A DNA stretch of 58,511 nucleotides from an uncultured Elusimicrobium sp. (GCA_902787065.1 CADAFA010000001.1:1-58511), one strand, 5' to 3'. Counted from the first letter of the stretch, positions 22,900 through 32,146 are shown. Translations and numbers: made by a program. Notes: generated from the letters alone by a model not told the origin.

Positions 22900-25761
22900 T
22901 TACCAAGGAACTTCTGTACACCTAAAGGCCAAACTTGAAATATGTGTACAATATTTCTTAGGAATAATACTACCACAAGTGTCCCATTGAGTAGCTGGAG
23001 GAACCGGCGAATTCATGTTCCAATTCCCATTTATAGGAATACCTACTCTAGTTGGATTGGTTGTAGTGCGACAATAGCCGGTAACGGTTTGCTGATTACT
23101 AGGACTATAGTTATTTATTGTTGTAATAGAAGTATCACTACAATAAGAATCGCTACAGTGTGGATTATTGTACCCTTGCCCGCTACTTCCGCAAGTTACA
23201 AGTCTACTAAAAGCACAACCGGTATCCGAAGGTATATATTCAAAATAAGCAGAAAATGTAGTAGTTTGATAACACTTCTTCTTCGCATTGTTATACACTG
23301 TGCCTTGCGGACAGCTGACTAATTGACAGTTCTTACAATTTATGCCATCTGATGTCGGATATTGAGCAAGGGCATTTGAACACTGTGCCCCGGGCCTTAA
23401 AAGAACAACCTGATTATCATATTGCCATGTCCAAGTTCCATCCTGATTTTCCTTGCATTTATGTTCGTACATACTGCAAGAATCCGGCCCTATAACAGAG
23501 AGATTATCCACCCCGCACATAGCATCGGTATAACACTGTGACCAACGGCAGCTTTCGCACCTTTGGAAACCTGTCAATCCATTTAAAGAGCAGGAGTGAG
23601 GTTGTTCAACATTTTCACAATTATTTCCTAAATGCCATTCCGCTATACCATTAGAAGTTGGCGGGTTATACATATCAGAACCCGATAACCATTGTGTATA
23701 TCCTTCTTGGGCCCAACATTCAGATTTATATGTAGCACACCCACTGTCATAATCAGCAGGTTTTGCTGAAGCATCACATAAAGACCACGGCGACCACTTA
23801 CACTCCTGGCAGACCCTATTCAATAAAGGTAGCCATATAGGTGGGGCAGTTGGGTCATTTGAATTTGGAACATAGTTCCAATTAGGGGGGAGAGGGATTT
23901 GTCCGCCACCTCCGCCACCTCCGCCAGCACCACCGCCAGCACCGCCGCCACCGGATTGACCGCCACCCGACTGACAGTACACTATATTAGGGCCGCATAT
24001 ACCGGATAAGCAAGAGTAACATTGATTACCTCTACACACATCCGGCTCATACCCACCTGAGAAAATCCCACAGCCAATACAATCAGCTGCACAAGTACCT
24101 TCTGCGTCTGAGTAAGAACAGCAGTTGTCACCTGAACCCCTGCCCCCTGTATTTTGCGAGGTACCGTCATTACAATCGCCAGAATAGCAATATTCCCTTA
24201 AACCGTTTTGTTCACAATTATACCAAGGGTGTAAAAATTCAATTTCCTCAGTATACTGCCAATGCCAATTGCCATCGCTATCTTTTACACATTCTTGTTT
24301 CTTTTTTTGACAATCGCCAACTTGTGCCGCGGGAAGCATTGTATTAGGGTCGCAATTTTGATTTGGATCAGGGAAACAATCTTTTGACCATTGACAGTCG
24401 TCTTGGCAAATTTTAACGAAACCATTTGTGCATCCTTCTTCTTTAGTTTGGCCGGTAAAGCAAGCACTTCCACTCTTAAGTTTGCAAGCAGTAATTAAAT
24501 CTACACCGGAATAACTATCATTTAACTCGCAGCTGGAAAATACCTTAGAACCGCAAGTATTGCCGGGAGTGGCAATAGAATATAAATCCGTACCGTCACA
24601 ATCTTGTCCTATATCCCCGTTAACCTCTATACATTCATTGTTATTGGCGCAGTACCACTGGCCGGTAGTGCCGTTACATTCAACCGTATTATCTTCTGTA
24701 CTCCTATAACCGCAACATTGCTGGGAAGACGGGGGAGTACTTCCTCTTGTTCCGGAAATATCATTTGAACAAGGATTACATACCTCTATGGGATGTGCAT
24801 TTGCCATACAAATTTCGCTAACACTCGGTTTTGGAAGGCTGCAACTCTTATCACATTCACAAGTTTTTTCATTAAGTTTAGTTCCTGTAGGGCATTCCTT
24901 TGGACGGCACTCAGTTTTGCCTGATAATTGCCAAAAGCCGGAAGTACATATCCTTTCCTGCCACTCTACCCCACATACTAAATTTATAATTGGAAGAAGG
25001 GAACCAGGATCTATACCTCTGCCGCGTTTACCACTGCCTTGTTTACCACAAGCATTATTTGTTTGTATCCACTCTGTTGCACCTTCTACGGAACATGGCT
25101 GATTACCACCTATACATTCACAGTTCTCCTCGTTAAGCATACCACCGCTTGCCTGGCAAGAATTGTACATATCACAAGGACATTTTTTGCATTCACAGGT
25201 AGAACAGAGGAAGCCAAAACCGTTACCAAATTGCTGGGCGCATATATCCTCATTTAATTCGCAGGGCTCTTGGTCGTTGGGACACAATTCAGCCAAATTA
25301 TCTACAGGGGAGACAAAGTCTTTTATCTCCTCGCAAAAGGGGCCGCTGCATTGTACTTTATCATGAGTCTTATAGTTTTTTACCAAAGTATAATCACTAC
25401 CGCTAATATTAGATACTGCTTGTATACAGTGCTGGGTAGGTACTTTCTTATATGTGAAATTGGCAGTTACTAAATTTTCATAAACCACCCCCTCAACGGT
25501 TACTTTTTTCTTTATAGGGGCATTTAAAGCGGCTAAACTTGCTGAATATCTGTTGTGCTGTATAAAATATTTTTCTTGTGCGCCGGCTAACATATCAAGA
25601 ACATGTAACCCATCGGCGACACGGCTTCTCTTTATCACTTTGTTATAGGTTGGCACAGCAATTGCTGCCAATACAACTAAAATAATGAGCACCACCAAAA
25701 CTTCAAAAAGGGTATAACCTTTTTTTCGTTTAAACTTAAATTTGCTAAATAATTTGTTCAT
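22900..25761 (-). CDS. Giant cysteine-rich prepilin-like protein
   Basis: The 953-residue protein starts like a type IV prepilin. A basic leader ends KRKKG15, then YTLFE with Glu at +5, a hydrophobic helix to about residue 45, and a pilin-like region to about 130 (EKYFIQHNRYSASLAAL). After that come about 800 residues holding roughly 80 Cys (hand count), spaced like small disulfide-knotted modules, for example CSTCECKKCPC. A glycine/serine linker (near residues 600-620, GGGGAGGGAGGGGGGGGQ) separates two such regions. Normal pilins have 130-200 residues, so this looks like a pilin helix carrying a large disulfide-rich ectodomain, perhaps a tip adhesin. The GGAG ribosome site and promoter are convincing. 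Confidence 0.85.
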   Translation of the reverse strand: MNKLFSKFKFKRKKGYTLFEVLVVLIILVVLAAIAVPTYNKVIKRSRVADGLHVLDMLAGAQEKYFIQHNRYSASLAALNAPIKKKVTVEGVVYENLVTANFTYKKVPTQHCIQAVSNISGSDYTLVKNYKTHDKVQCSGPFCEEIKDFVSPVDNLAELCPNDQEPCELNEDICAQQFGNGFGFLCSTCECKKCPCDMYNSCQASGGMLNEENCECIGGNQPCSVEGATEWIQTNNACGKQGSGKRGRGIDPGSLLPIINLVCGVEWQERICTSGFWQLSGKTECRPKECPTGTKLNEKTCECDKSCSLPKPSVSEICMANAHPIEVCNPCSNDISGTRGSTPPSSQQCCGYRSTEDNTVECNGTTGQWYCANNNECIEVNGDIGQDCDGTDLYSIATPGNTCGSKVFSSCELNDSYSGVDLITACKLKSGSACFTGQTKEEGCTNGFVKICQDDCQWSKDCFPDPNQNCDPNTMLPAAQVGDCQKKKQECVKDSDGNWHWQYTEEIEFLHPWYNCEQNGLREYCYSGDCNDGTSQNTGGRGSGDNCCSYSDAEGTCAADCIGCGIFSGGYEPDVCRGNQCYSCLSGICGPNIVYCQSGGGQSGGGGAGGGAGGGGGGGGQIPLPPNWNYVPNSNDPTAPPIWLPLLNRVCQECKWSPWSLCDASAKPADYDSGCATYKSECWAQEGYTQWLSGSDMYNPPTSNGIAEWHLGNNCENVEQPHSCSLNGLTGFQRCESCRWSQCYTDAMCGVDNLSVIGPDSCSMYEHKCKENQDGTWTWQYDNQVVLLRPGAQCSNALAQYPTSDGINCKNCQLVSCPQGTVYNNAKKKCYQTTTFSAYFEYIPSDTGCAFSRLVTCGSSGQGYNNPHCSDSYCSDTSITTINNYSPSNQQTVTGYCRTTTNPTRVGIPINGNWNMNSPVPPATQWDTCGSIIPKKYCTHISSLAFRCTEVPW

Positions 25762-25795
25762 ATCTTCTCCGGTAATTATATGGGCCTACTTTATT

Positions 25796-25824
25796 ATTAT
25801 AACTAGTTTTTACCTAGTTTGCAA
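25796..25824 (-). promoter_or_regulatory. Sigma-70-type promoter of the giant prepilin gene
   Basis: On the minus strand TTGCAA (25824-25819), a 17-base spacer and TATAAT (25801-25796) form a near-consensus promoter, 35 bases before the start codon. The spacer starts and ends with ACTAG repeats. No poly(T) tract is present, unlike the promoters of the small pilins. Confidence 0.7.
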
Positions 25825-25861
25825 GAGAATATTGAGGAGTAAAATAAGCCAAAATAAGTGC

Positions 25862-25878
25862 AATACTTGGCAAGTATT
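25862..25878. repeat. Inverted repeat AATACTTG-G-CAAGTATT in the giant prepilin/infC intergenic region
   Basis: This perfect 8-bp dyad with a one-base centre lies within the 315-base gap between the two divergent genes, about 40 bases upstream of the prepilin -35 box. It could be an operator. The adjoining TATTTTTGAG motif also occurs near 15990-16000, upstream of the pilin at 15878. The rest of the gap holds the two promoters and nothing else I recognise. Confidence 0.45.
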
Positions 25879-26020
25879 TTTGAGAAAATTTTATTTTTAT
25901 ATACGACGACAAGTACAACGTGGAGCGAAGTGACATCTTGCTACTTTAGGAGCAGAAAAACTAAAATTTACAAAAAAGAATTAGACGGCAAAGAATAAAA
26001 AACGTAAATTTCCATATTTT

Positions 26021-26050
26021 TTGCAAAATGGGGAAATAATTTGCTATAAT
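26021..26050 (+). promoter_or_regulatory. Promoter of the infC-rpmI-rplT operon
   Basis: TTGCAA (26021-26026), an 18-base spacer and TATAAT (26045-26050) precede the infC start by 26 bases. The message leader is therefore very short. It contains only GTCCTTAAAGGAC, a small dyad overlapping the ribosome binding site, leaving little room for a classical L20 leader. Confidence 0.7.
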
Positions 26051-26076
26051 GTATATGTCCTTAAAGGACTTGTATA

Positions 26077-26613
26077 ATGGTAAATCAAAATTACACAAGA
26101 AGCAGTAAAGATCTTTTAAGAAAGAATGAACAAATTCGCGCGCCGCAGGTACGTTTGATAGGATCTGACGGCACAATGCTTGGGATAATGAGTTCCTCAG
26201 AAGCCCTGTATAAAGCGAAACAAGAAGCGCTTGACTTGGTGGAAATTTCACCAAATGCTCAGCCGCCTGTTTGTAAGATACTTAACTACTCCAAGTATCT
26301 ATATGAACTAGGCAAAAAGAGTAAAGACGCGAAAAAGAAACAAAAGGCAGTATCTCTTAAAGAAATTCGCCTGAAATCCAGAATCGCGCCACACGACTTA
26401 GAAGTCAAAGTTAAGCAAATTGAAGGATTTCTTAAAAAGAAAGACATGGTCCGCGTGTCCGTTGTGTTCTACGGGCGTGAGAACCAGCACAAAGACATTG
26501 GTACGACAATGCTTGAAGATATGAAAAATAAATTAGCGGAAATCGCCAATGTTGAAGGCAATATGCAAGCACAAGGGAACAGAATATCAGTAACTTTCGT
26601 CCCTAAAAATTAA
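26077..26613 (+). CDS. infC: Translation initiation factor IF-3
   Basis: IF-3 binds 30S subunits and checks start-codon pairing. The N-domain (RKNEQIRAPQVRLIGSDG, ALDLVEISPNAQPPVCKI) and C-domain (KEIRLKSRIAPHDLEVKVKQ, VSVVFYGRENQHKDIG) are both complete; 178 residues is normal. The start here is ATG rather than the rare AUU/AUA used for autoregulation in enterobacteria. AAAGGA precedes it. It is the first gene of the conserved infC-rpmI-rplT operon. Confidence 0.97.
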   Translation: MVNQNYTRSSKDLLRKNEQIRAPQVRLIGSDGTMLGIMSSSEALYKAKQEALDLVEISPNAQPPVCKILNYSKYLYELGKKSKDAKKKQKAVSLKEIRLKSRIAPHDLEVKVKQIEGFLKKKDMVRVSVVFYGRENQHKDIGTTMLEDMKNKLAEIANVEGNMQAQGNRISVTFVPKN

Positions 26614-26622
26614 AGAGGTATT

Positions 26623-26826
26623 ATGCCAAAACTTAAAAATCATGCCGGTGCAAAAAAGCGTTTTAGAAAAACCGCGACCGGTAAATATAAAAACAGAAAA
26701 GCCGGAAGAAGGCACTTGCTCGCCCCTGAAAAGGCAAGCATTAAACGCGAAAGGCGTCAAGCCCGCATAACTGCGGCAAATTCACCGGAAGGTAAATTGC
26801 TTAAAAAATACCTTCCCATGCAATAG
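26623..26826 (+). CDS. rpmI: 50S ribosomal protein L35
   Basis: A 67-residue basic protein with the family start MPKLKNHAGAKKRFRKTATG and KAGRRHLLAPEKASIKRERR. It sits 9 bases after infC and 11 before rplT, the standard order. Confidence 0.97.
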   Translation: MPKLKNHAGAKKRFRKTATGKYKNRKAGRRHLLAPEKASIKRERRQARITAANSPEGKLLKKYLPMQ

Positions 26827-26837
26827 GAGGTTAATGT

Positions 26838-27191
26838 ATGAGAATTAAATTTAGCGTTGCAAGACATGCAAGAAAGAAAAAGGTTCTTAACAGAGCCTCC
26901 GGTTACTATGGTGACAAATCCCGCCGTCTTAGAATGGCGACCCAGCAAGTTGACAAATCTTTAGTCCATGCTTATACCGACAGGAAAGATAAAAAGGGCA
27001 CATATCGCTCTTTGTGGATTACAAGGATCAATGCTGCTGTCCGTGAAGAAGGTTTAAATTATTCCACCTTCATTAACGGATTAACAAAAGCAAATATCAC
27101 ATTAAACAGAAAGATGCTCTCTGAAATGGCCATTAAAGATCCCGTATCTTTCAAACAACTTGTTGATATTGCAAAAAAAGCCGCAAAATAA
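26838..27191 (+). CDS. rplT: 50S ribosomal protein L20
   Basis: The 117-residue protein binds 23S rRNA early in assembly. RHARKKKVLNRASGYYGDKS and YRSLWITRINAAVREEGLNY are diagnostic. GGAGG precedes the start. It ends the operon, followed by a strong terminator. Confidence 0.97.
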   Translation: MRIKFSVARHARKKKVLNRASGYYGDKSRRLRMATQQVDKSLVHAYTDRKDKKGTYRSLWITRINAAVREEGLNYSTFINGLTKANITLNRKMLSEMAIKDPVSFKQLVDIAKKAAK

Positions 27192-27215
27192 CTTAGTTAT
27201 TTTTTAATCGGTCAA

Positions 27216-27252
27216 AACCCCGTCTGAAATTTTAGGCGGGGCTTTATTTTTT
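27216..27252 (+). terminator. Terminator after rplT
   Basis: The stem CCCCG (27218-27222) with CGGGG (27237-27241) is extended by imperfect CT/AG pairing and followed by CTTTATTTTTT. It lies 25 bases past the rplT stop. Confidence 0.85.
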
Positions 27253-27335
27253 ATAACAAAAAATTTGCGTAATTGGTAAAAAAATTGCTAAAATATATAA
27301 GATAGATTTATATACTGGTTTGTATATTAATTTAC

Positions 27336-27410
<75 letters not shown>

Positions 27411-27461
27411 CTTTTTATTTCTTAATTTTTATATAAATTGCGATTAAAAGAGGTGCAGTTT

Positions 27462-27956
27462 ATGGAAGTTATACAAAGTTTTACTATTGACCATACACAT
27501 TTAAAACCGGGTATATATGTTTCACGCCAGGATAAAGGGTTTACTACTTTTGATTTACGTATTACCGAGCCTAATAAAGAGCCTGCAGTAGCACCTGCTG
27601 CAATGCACAGTTTGGAACATTTGATGGCTACTTGGTTTCGCAATTCAGAAGTAAAAGAAGATGTTGTATATGTCGGCCCTATGGGATGCCTTACAGGTAT
27701 GTATATTGTTATGACAGGGGAATATTCCGTTGAAGATATGCGCAAATTAACAATAAAATGCCTTAAATGGATTTTAACTCAAACGGAAGTTCCGGCAACG
27801 CGCCCTGAGGCTTGTGGTAATTATTTACTTCATGATTTGCCTATGTGTAAATGGGAAAGTGAACGCTATATCAACCGCCTTGAAAAAGATTTCCATAACG
27901 AATATACCAAACTCCAAATAACTTTAGATGACGGCAAAAATTTTGCCGATGCATAA
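27462..27956 (+). CDS. luxS: S-ribosylhomocysteine lyase LuxS
   Basis: LuxS splits S-ribosylhomocysteine into homocysteine and DPD, the precursor of autoinducer-2. The metal ligands are His49 and His53 (AMHSLEHL) and Cys118 (EACGNYLLHDL). The catalytic Cys76 is in GPMGCLTG. The 164-residue length fits. Start 27462 is chosen because AGAGGTG precedes it and MEVIQSFTIDH matches family N-termini. The nucleosidase gene that supplies its substrate is not in the window. Confidence 0.95.
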   Translation: MEVIQSFTIDHTHLKPGIYVSRQDKGFTTFDLRITEPNKEPAVAPAAMHSLEHLMATWFRNSEVKEDVVYVGPMGCLTGMYIVMTGEYSVEDMRKLTIKCLKWILTQTEVPATRPEACGNYLLHDLPMCKWESERYINRLEKDFHNEYTKLQITLDDGKNFADA

Positions 27957-27979
27957 TAAATAAAGTTCTTATATAAATA

Positions 27980-28008
27980 CCCCCCGGTTTTGCCGGGGGA
28001 TATTTTTT
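27980..28008. terminator. Bidirectional terminator between luxS and asnS
   Basis: CCCCCGG and CCGGGGG (27981-27999) form a strong hairpin flanked by ATATTTTTT on the plus side and AT-rich sequence on the other. It lies between the convergent luxS and asnS stops. Confidence 0.85.
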
Positions 28009-28021
28009 AATTATCAGTAAA

Positions 28022-29314
28022 CTATGGCTTCAAGCGGTCCATTAAGCGCGGGAAAGGTATCGTTTCGCGTAAGTGGTGCAAACCGCACATCCAGGAAACA
28101 AATCTCTCAATACCCATACCGAAACCGCTATGCGGAACAGATCCGTATTTTCTTAAATCAAGGTACCAATCAAAAGCTTCAACGGGCAATCCTTGTTCTT
28201 TAATGCGGGCAACTAAGGTATCGTAATCTTCTTCGCGTTGGCTGCCGCCGATAATTTCCCCATAACCTTCGGGGCCGATCATATCAACTGCCAAGACAAC
28301 GCGCGGATCTTTGGGATCGCGTTTCATATAAAATGCTTTAATTGCAGTCGGGTAGCGGTGAATCATAACAGGGCGGTCAAAGTTTTCGGAAATTATTGTT
28401 TCTTCGTCGCCGCCAATATCGCCACCCCATTCAGTAGGGTTGCCTTTTTTGTTTAAAATTTCAATAGCTTCAGTATAACTTATGCGCGGAAAAGGCTTTT
28501 TAATATTTTCAAGCTTTGAAATATCACGCCCTAAAACCTCAAGTTCTTTGTGGCGGTTCTTTAAAACTTGTTCTACTAAGTAACAAACAAAATCTTCGGC
28601 AAGGTCCATATTGTCATCTAAATCGTTGAAAGCAACTTCCGGTTCTACCATCCAAAATTCTGTTAAATGGCGGCGTGTTTTTGATTTTTCTGCCCTAAAT
28701 GTCGGACCAAAACAATAAATTTTACCAAGTGCCATAGCGCTTGCTTCACCGTATAACTGACCGCTTTGGGATAAATAGGCCTTTTCACCGAAATAATCAG
28801 TTTCAAAAAGTGTTGAAGTGCCTTCGCAAGCGGCAGGGGTTAAAATTGGGGAATCAACTAAAGTAAAACCGTTTTTCCTAAAATATTCGCGGATTGCAAA
28901 AATGACTTCGTCGCGGATTTTCAAGATAGCAACTTGCCTGCTTGAGCGCAACCATAAATGGCGGTTATCCATCAAAAATGCGGTGCCGTGTTCTTTGTTG
29001 GAAATAGGGTAATCTTTTGCCATTTGCAAAAGTTTAATATCTTTTACGCCAAGTTCAAAACCGAGCGGGGAGCGTTTATCTTCCCTAACAGTTCCGGTAA
29101 TCTCAACGGAACTTTCCTGTGCGAGTTTATCGCCGAGTTCAAAAACTTCGGGGGTAACATCACCTTTAAAAACTACGCATTGGATGATGGCGCTGCCGTC
29201 GCGCAATTGTAAAAAATGTAATTTACCGCTTGAGCGTTTATTATAGAGCCAACCTTTTAAAGTAATTTCTTTACCAACATATTGGGCTACATCTGAAATT
29301 CTTATTTTTTGCAT
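28022..29314 (-). CDS. asnS: Asparaginyl-tRNA synthetase
   Basis: A class IIb synthetase of 430 residues. It has an N-terminal OB-fold anticodon-binding domain (KEITLKGWLYNKRSSGKLHF), motif 2 (FRAEKSKTRRHLTEFWMVEPE region) and motif 3 (GFGMGIERFVSWMCGL). The spacing and the FWMVEPEVAF stretch are those of AsnRS rather than AspRS. GAGG precedes the ATG. It is a single-gene unit sharing a terminator with luxS. Confidence 0.94.
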   Translation of the reverse strand: MQKIRISDVAQYVGKEITLKGWLYNKRSSGKLHFLQLRDGSAIIQCVVFKGDVTPEVFELGDKLAQESSVEITGTVREDKRSPLGFELGVKDIKLLQMAKDYPISNKEHGTAFLMDNRHLWLRSSRQVAILKIRDEVIFAIREYFRKNGFTLVDSPILTPAACEGTSTLFETDYFGEKAYLSQSGQLYGEASAMALGKIYCFGPTFRAEKSKTRRHLTEFWMVEPEVAFNDLDDNMDLAEDFVCYLVEQVLKNRHKELEVLGRDISKLENIKKPFPRISYTEAIEILNKKGNPTEWGGDIGGDEETIISENFDRPVMIHRYPTAIKAFYMKRDPKDPRVVLAVDMIGPEGYGEIIGGSQREEDYDTLVARIKEQGLPVEAFDWYLDLRKYGSVPHSGFGMGIERFVSWMCGLHHLRETIPFPRLMDRLKP

Positions 29315-29473
29315 AAAGACCTCGTATACGCTATATTATACATATTATATCTTTTTATGAGATCTTTTGCTTACTAGGTCTTTTGGCTCTTTTCTTATAG
29401 GTCTTATTGCTCTTGTAAAAATATAATATCTTAACTATGCTATAAGTATAATACTAAATAAGTGAGGATATTT

Positions 29474-30970
29474 ATGATAAAAAAATTAATATGTTTATGC
29501 CTTACCCTTACATTGATGTTAGGAAACAGCTTCGCACAAGTTTTTAATAATGGTGCAAATGCTTGGAATATGTCAGAAATTTTAGAAACAAAAGGATATA
29601 TTCCAAGTGAAGGTTTTCATTATTATATGCCAAAAAAACGAATATTTAACCCTTGGAAAATGCATATATATGCAGATAACCTTAATGATTTAAGAAACAT
29701 ATCAAACAAAATTTTACCTTACTTACAATATCTGGATGTAGAACATAAAATATCACTAAATGCCGCTACTGCCACAAATGATATACAGGCAAATAAAGCA
29801 ATAACAATATACCCCAAAAATGAAGAAGAATTTAGAAAAATAGCAGTAGATTTGGAACGCATTATTTATGACAACAATTTACAAAAACCAAGAACAAGCA
29901 TTTACGGAGATGAAGCTTTAGGTAAAACCGGCCGTATTTTTTATAGATATGATGCAGGTTCCAAATATTACTTAGGTAAAGATATTTACAGAGTTAATGA
30001 CGGGCATTATTTAGCGGAAGGTATGACCGTTTATGATGACCCTTTCCACTATATGAATAATATGAGAACCTTATTGGACGATGCCCAAAGAATAGAAATT
30101 ACTACATTAGATGAATTAAAACATTTAAATAACATAACACAAGGAAATAAAATAATACTCGGCCGTAATTTTGAAGGGGTTAATAAAGATGCTAATTTGG
30201 TAAGCAGAGAACAATTATTGTTCACAAGAGAAAGAGCAGATATTATTAGTGTAAAAAATATAGGTAGGAACCCTGTCCAAGTAAACGGGCATATATTAAA
30301 TAATGGCGATGTTTGGTATTTAACTGCTCAAGATAAAAATCTTAGAATATTTCTTCCTTCACAAGCCAATGGTAATTTGGCCGGTTTTAATAATGTAGTA
30401 ACAGTAAATTTAGAACCATACCAATTAAAAAATATGCGCCCTAATAGACCTACAGCAATCAGAACAAACGGACAATTAGTAAAAAACTTTTTTAAACGCA
30501 TACAAGCCAGATTCCCAAAAATTACTCTTAGACAAGGCGTAAAACATAACTTTATACATGAAATTCCAAAAGAAGTCAGACGCGGTGCAAAAGTTTTTAC
30601 ATACTTAGGCCCTATAGTTGCTGTAGCAGTATTACTCTATACAAATAGAGATAAGACCAACATACAAAGCATTTCATTTCAGGATATAAAAAAGAATATT
30701 GAAGAAATGAAACAAACCGATGTAGAATTAAACCCTTCCGACATAGATGATGTGGCAAGAATTTTAGCTTTTTCCGATCCGGATTATGAAATGCTTATAA
30801 ACAAAAGCCCCTCATTATTAAGCAAGCAAATGGCAATAGTAGAGGGTTTAAATAGAGAATTAGAAGACAATATTGTTGAGGCCATAACAAATGTAACAAA
30901 TAAACAAGCTTATTTAGATATAGAAGATAAAGTTATTAAAAAAATTAATGAATATGAAAATGAAGCATAA
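29474..30970 (+). CDS. Hypothetical exported protein (first of an unknown pair)
   Basis: Not recognised. Start 29474 follows GTGAGGA; the signal peptide (about 1-20, ending GNSFAQ) predicts export. The 498-residue protein is hydrophilic except for one probable membrane segment at about 377-395 (VFTYLGPIVAVAVLLYTN), with a charged ~100-residue tail after it. The middle contains RADIISVKNIGRNPVQVNGH, suggesting a beta-sandwich fold, but no known domain is claimed. It overlaps the next gene by 23 bases, so the two products probably act together. TATAAT-like boxes occur at 29422 and 29447 upstream. Confidence 0.65.
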   Translation: MIKKLICLCLTLTLMLGNSFAQVFNNGANAWNMSEILETKGYIPSEGFHYYMPKKRIFNPWKMHIYADNLNDLRNISNKILPYLQYLDVEHKISLNAATATNDIQANKAITIYPKNEEEFRKIAVDLERIIYDNNLQKPRTSIYGDEALGKTGRIFYRYDAGSKYYLGKDIYRVNDGHYLAEGMTVYDDPFHYMNNMRTLLDDAQRIEITTLDELKHLNNITQGNKIILGRNFEGVNKDANLVSREQLLFTRERADIISVKNIGRNPVQVNGHILNNGDVWYLTAQDKNLRIFLPSQANGNLAGFNNVVTVNLEPYQLKNMRPNRPTAIRTNGQLVKNFFKRIQARFPKITLRQGVKHNFIHEIPKEVRRGAKVFTYLGPIVAVAVLLYTNRDKTNIQSISFQDIKKNIEEMKQTDVELNPSDIDDVARILAFSDPDYEMLINKSPSLLSKQMAIVEGLNRELEDNIVEAITNVTNKQAYLDIEDKVIKKINEYENEA

Positions 30971-32129
30971 AATAATTTCTTACTGTTTGATGTTTGCCAT
31001 ATTGTTTAATTGTCTAACTCCTTTACACGCAGAATCCGGCCCCAATAGCAAAGAGAGTGCAAGATTAGAACAATTACAAAGAGATTACGGTTCTTTAGAT
31101 CTTAATGAATTGTATGATATATACGAACAGGTACGAATTGCACCGGAAGAAAGCCCTTATTTTTCAAAATCTTATCAGGATCTTATAGATATTTATGCCG
31201 AAATTAATGATGATATAGCATTTTTATGGAGCCAAAACCCAGAATATATACGCCAAAAAATACAAAAAGCTATAAGACATACTACCGTTGCAATAGCAGC
31301 AGTTACTGTTTTTGCTATTTCCGCATATTGTGTAGGATCTTATTTGGTAGCTTCAGGTTTTCCTATAACGGGGGAATTGATTTCTTATGTTCCTATTAAA
31401 ACCTCAGCCGGTGCAACAGTAAGTTTAAAAAGTACACAAGTAAGTATAGGTGCGGCAAAATTAGCTAAATTATTAAAAGGAGGTAAAAAAGTAAAAGATA
31501 TTGCAAAACTTTCACAAGCAATTGACCGAACAACCACTTCCGTAAAAGGCATGTTACTTTGGACAACACTTATGACTGCTGACGGAATTCTTTTGCAAGA
31601 TTCATTTGTCGCTTTAGATAATTCATTACAGAGGATACAAAAAGTAAAAAATGAATCATATTCAAAATATTTACCGGCAGATTTCGCCGTATCTATGAAT
31701 AAATTTTTTAAAAAAGCAGATTATTTCGCACCCTTATTTGAAAATGATGTAGAACAAGCACAAAAAATCCTTGAACAATATTCATCTAATTTTATAGATA
31801 ATTTTGATGATTTGGATGAAGAAGTCAAAGGACCAACAATGTCTGAATACCAAAGAATCGGTAAAGTAATTACCACCATCCATGTTCTAGAAATAATTAG
31901 GGCAGAATTATCAGACCAAAACAACCCTATCCGCTATGATATGGCATCTTTTGACATATTTAACTACTTTTTTGACTCCGAAAAAAAACAACTTGATACT
32001 AGAGAGGAACTTAAAAATTTCCTTCTGCCGATTCACCAAGCTTTAGAACAAAAAGCTAAAGATGACCGCGAAAAAGTTATCAAAAAATTTAAAGATGGCT
32101 ATTCACATTATTCCCATTTTATACTATAA
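30948..32129 (+). CDS. Hypothetical exported protein (second of an unknown pair)
   Basis: Not recognised. The 393-residue protein has a signal peptide (about 1-28, ending PLHAES) and a hydrophobic stretch at about 107-137 (VAIAAVTVFAISAYCVGSYL) that may span the membrane. The rest is helical and charged. The start lies inside the preceding gene; ATG 30960 is an alternative giving a shorter leader. Its stop is immediately followed by a small hairpin (AACCC-TTC-GGGTT, 32128-32140), likely a weak terminator. Confidence 0.65.
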   Translation: MNMKMKHKIISYCLMFAILFNCLTPLHAESGPNSKESARLEQLQRDYGSLDLNELYDIYEQVRIAPEESPYFSKSYQDLIDIYAEINDDIAFLWSQNPEYIRQKIQKAIRHTTVAIAAVTVFAISAYCVGSYLVASGFPITGELISYVPIKTSAGATVSLKSTQVSIGAAKLAKLLKGGKKVKDIAKLSQAIDRTTTSVKGMLLWTTLMTADGILLQDSFVALDNSLQRIQKVKNESYSKYLPADFAVSMNKFFKKADYFAPLFENDVEQAQKILEQYSSNFIDNFDDLDEEVKGPTMSEYQRIGKVITTIHVLEIIRAELSDQNNPIRYDMASFDIFNYFFDSEKKQLDTREELKNFLLPIHQALEQKAKDDREKVIKKFKDGYSHYSHFIL

Positions 32130-32146
32130 CCCTTCGGGTTTATATC

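Noticed and set aside
23880..23975. Gly-codon repeat as a possible tandem repeat or CRISPR-like array
   Set aside because: It is an in-frame poly-glycine linker of the giant prepilin with irregular units and no spacers.
22900..25761. Several plus-strand open frames of 60-126 codons inside the giant prepilin gene
   Set aside because: They arise because cysteine- and glycine-rich codons leave few stops on the opposite strand; the minus-strand frame has a prepilin start, ribosome site, promoter and terminator.
25762..26076. L20-type ribosomal leader before infC
   Set aside because: The infC promoter lies only 26 bases from the start codon, leaving no room for the leader structure; only a small dyad overlaps the ribosome site.
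27981..27999. Hairpin after luxS as another end of the IS200/IS605 element
   Set aside because: The loop differs from the element's GWA loops, no transposase is nearby and its place between convergent genes fits a terminator.
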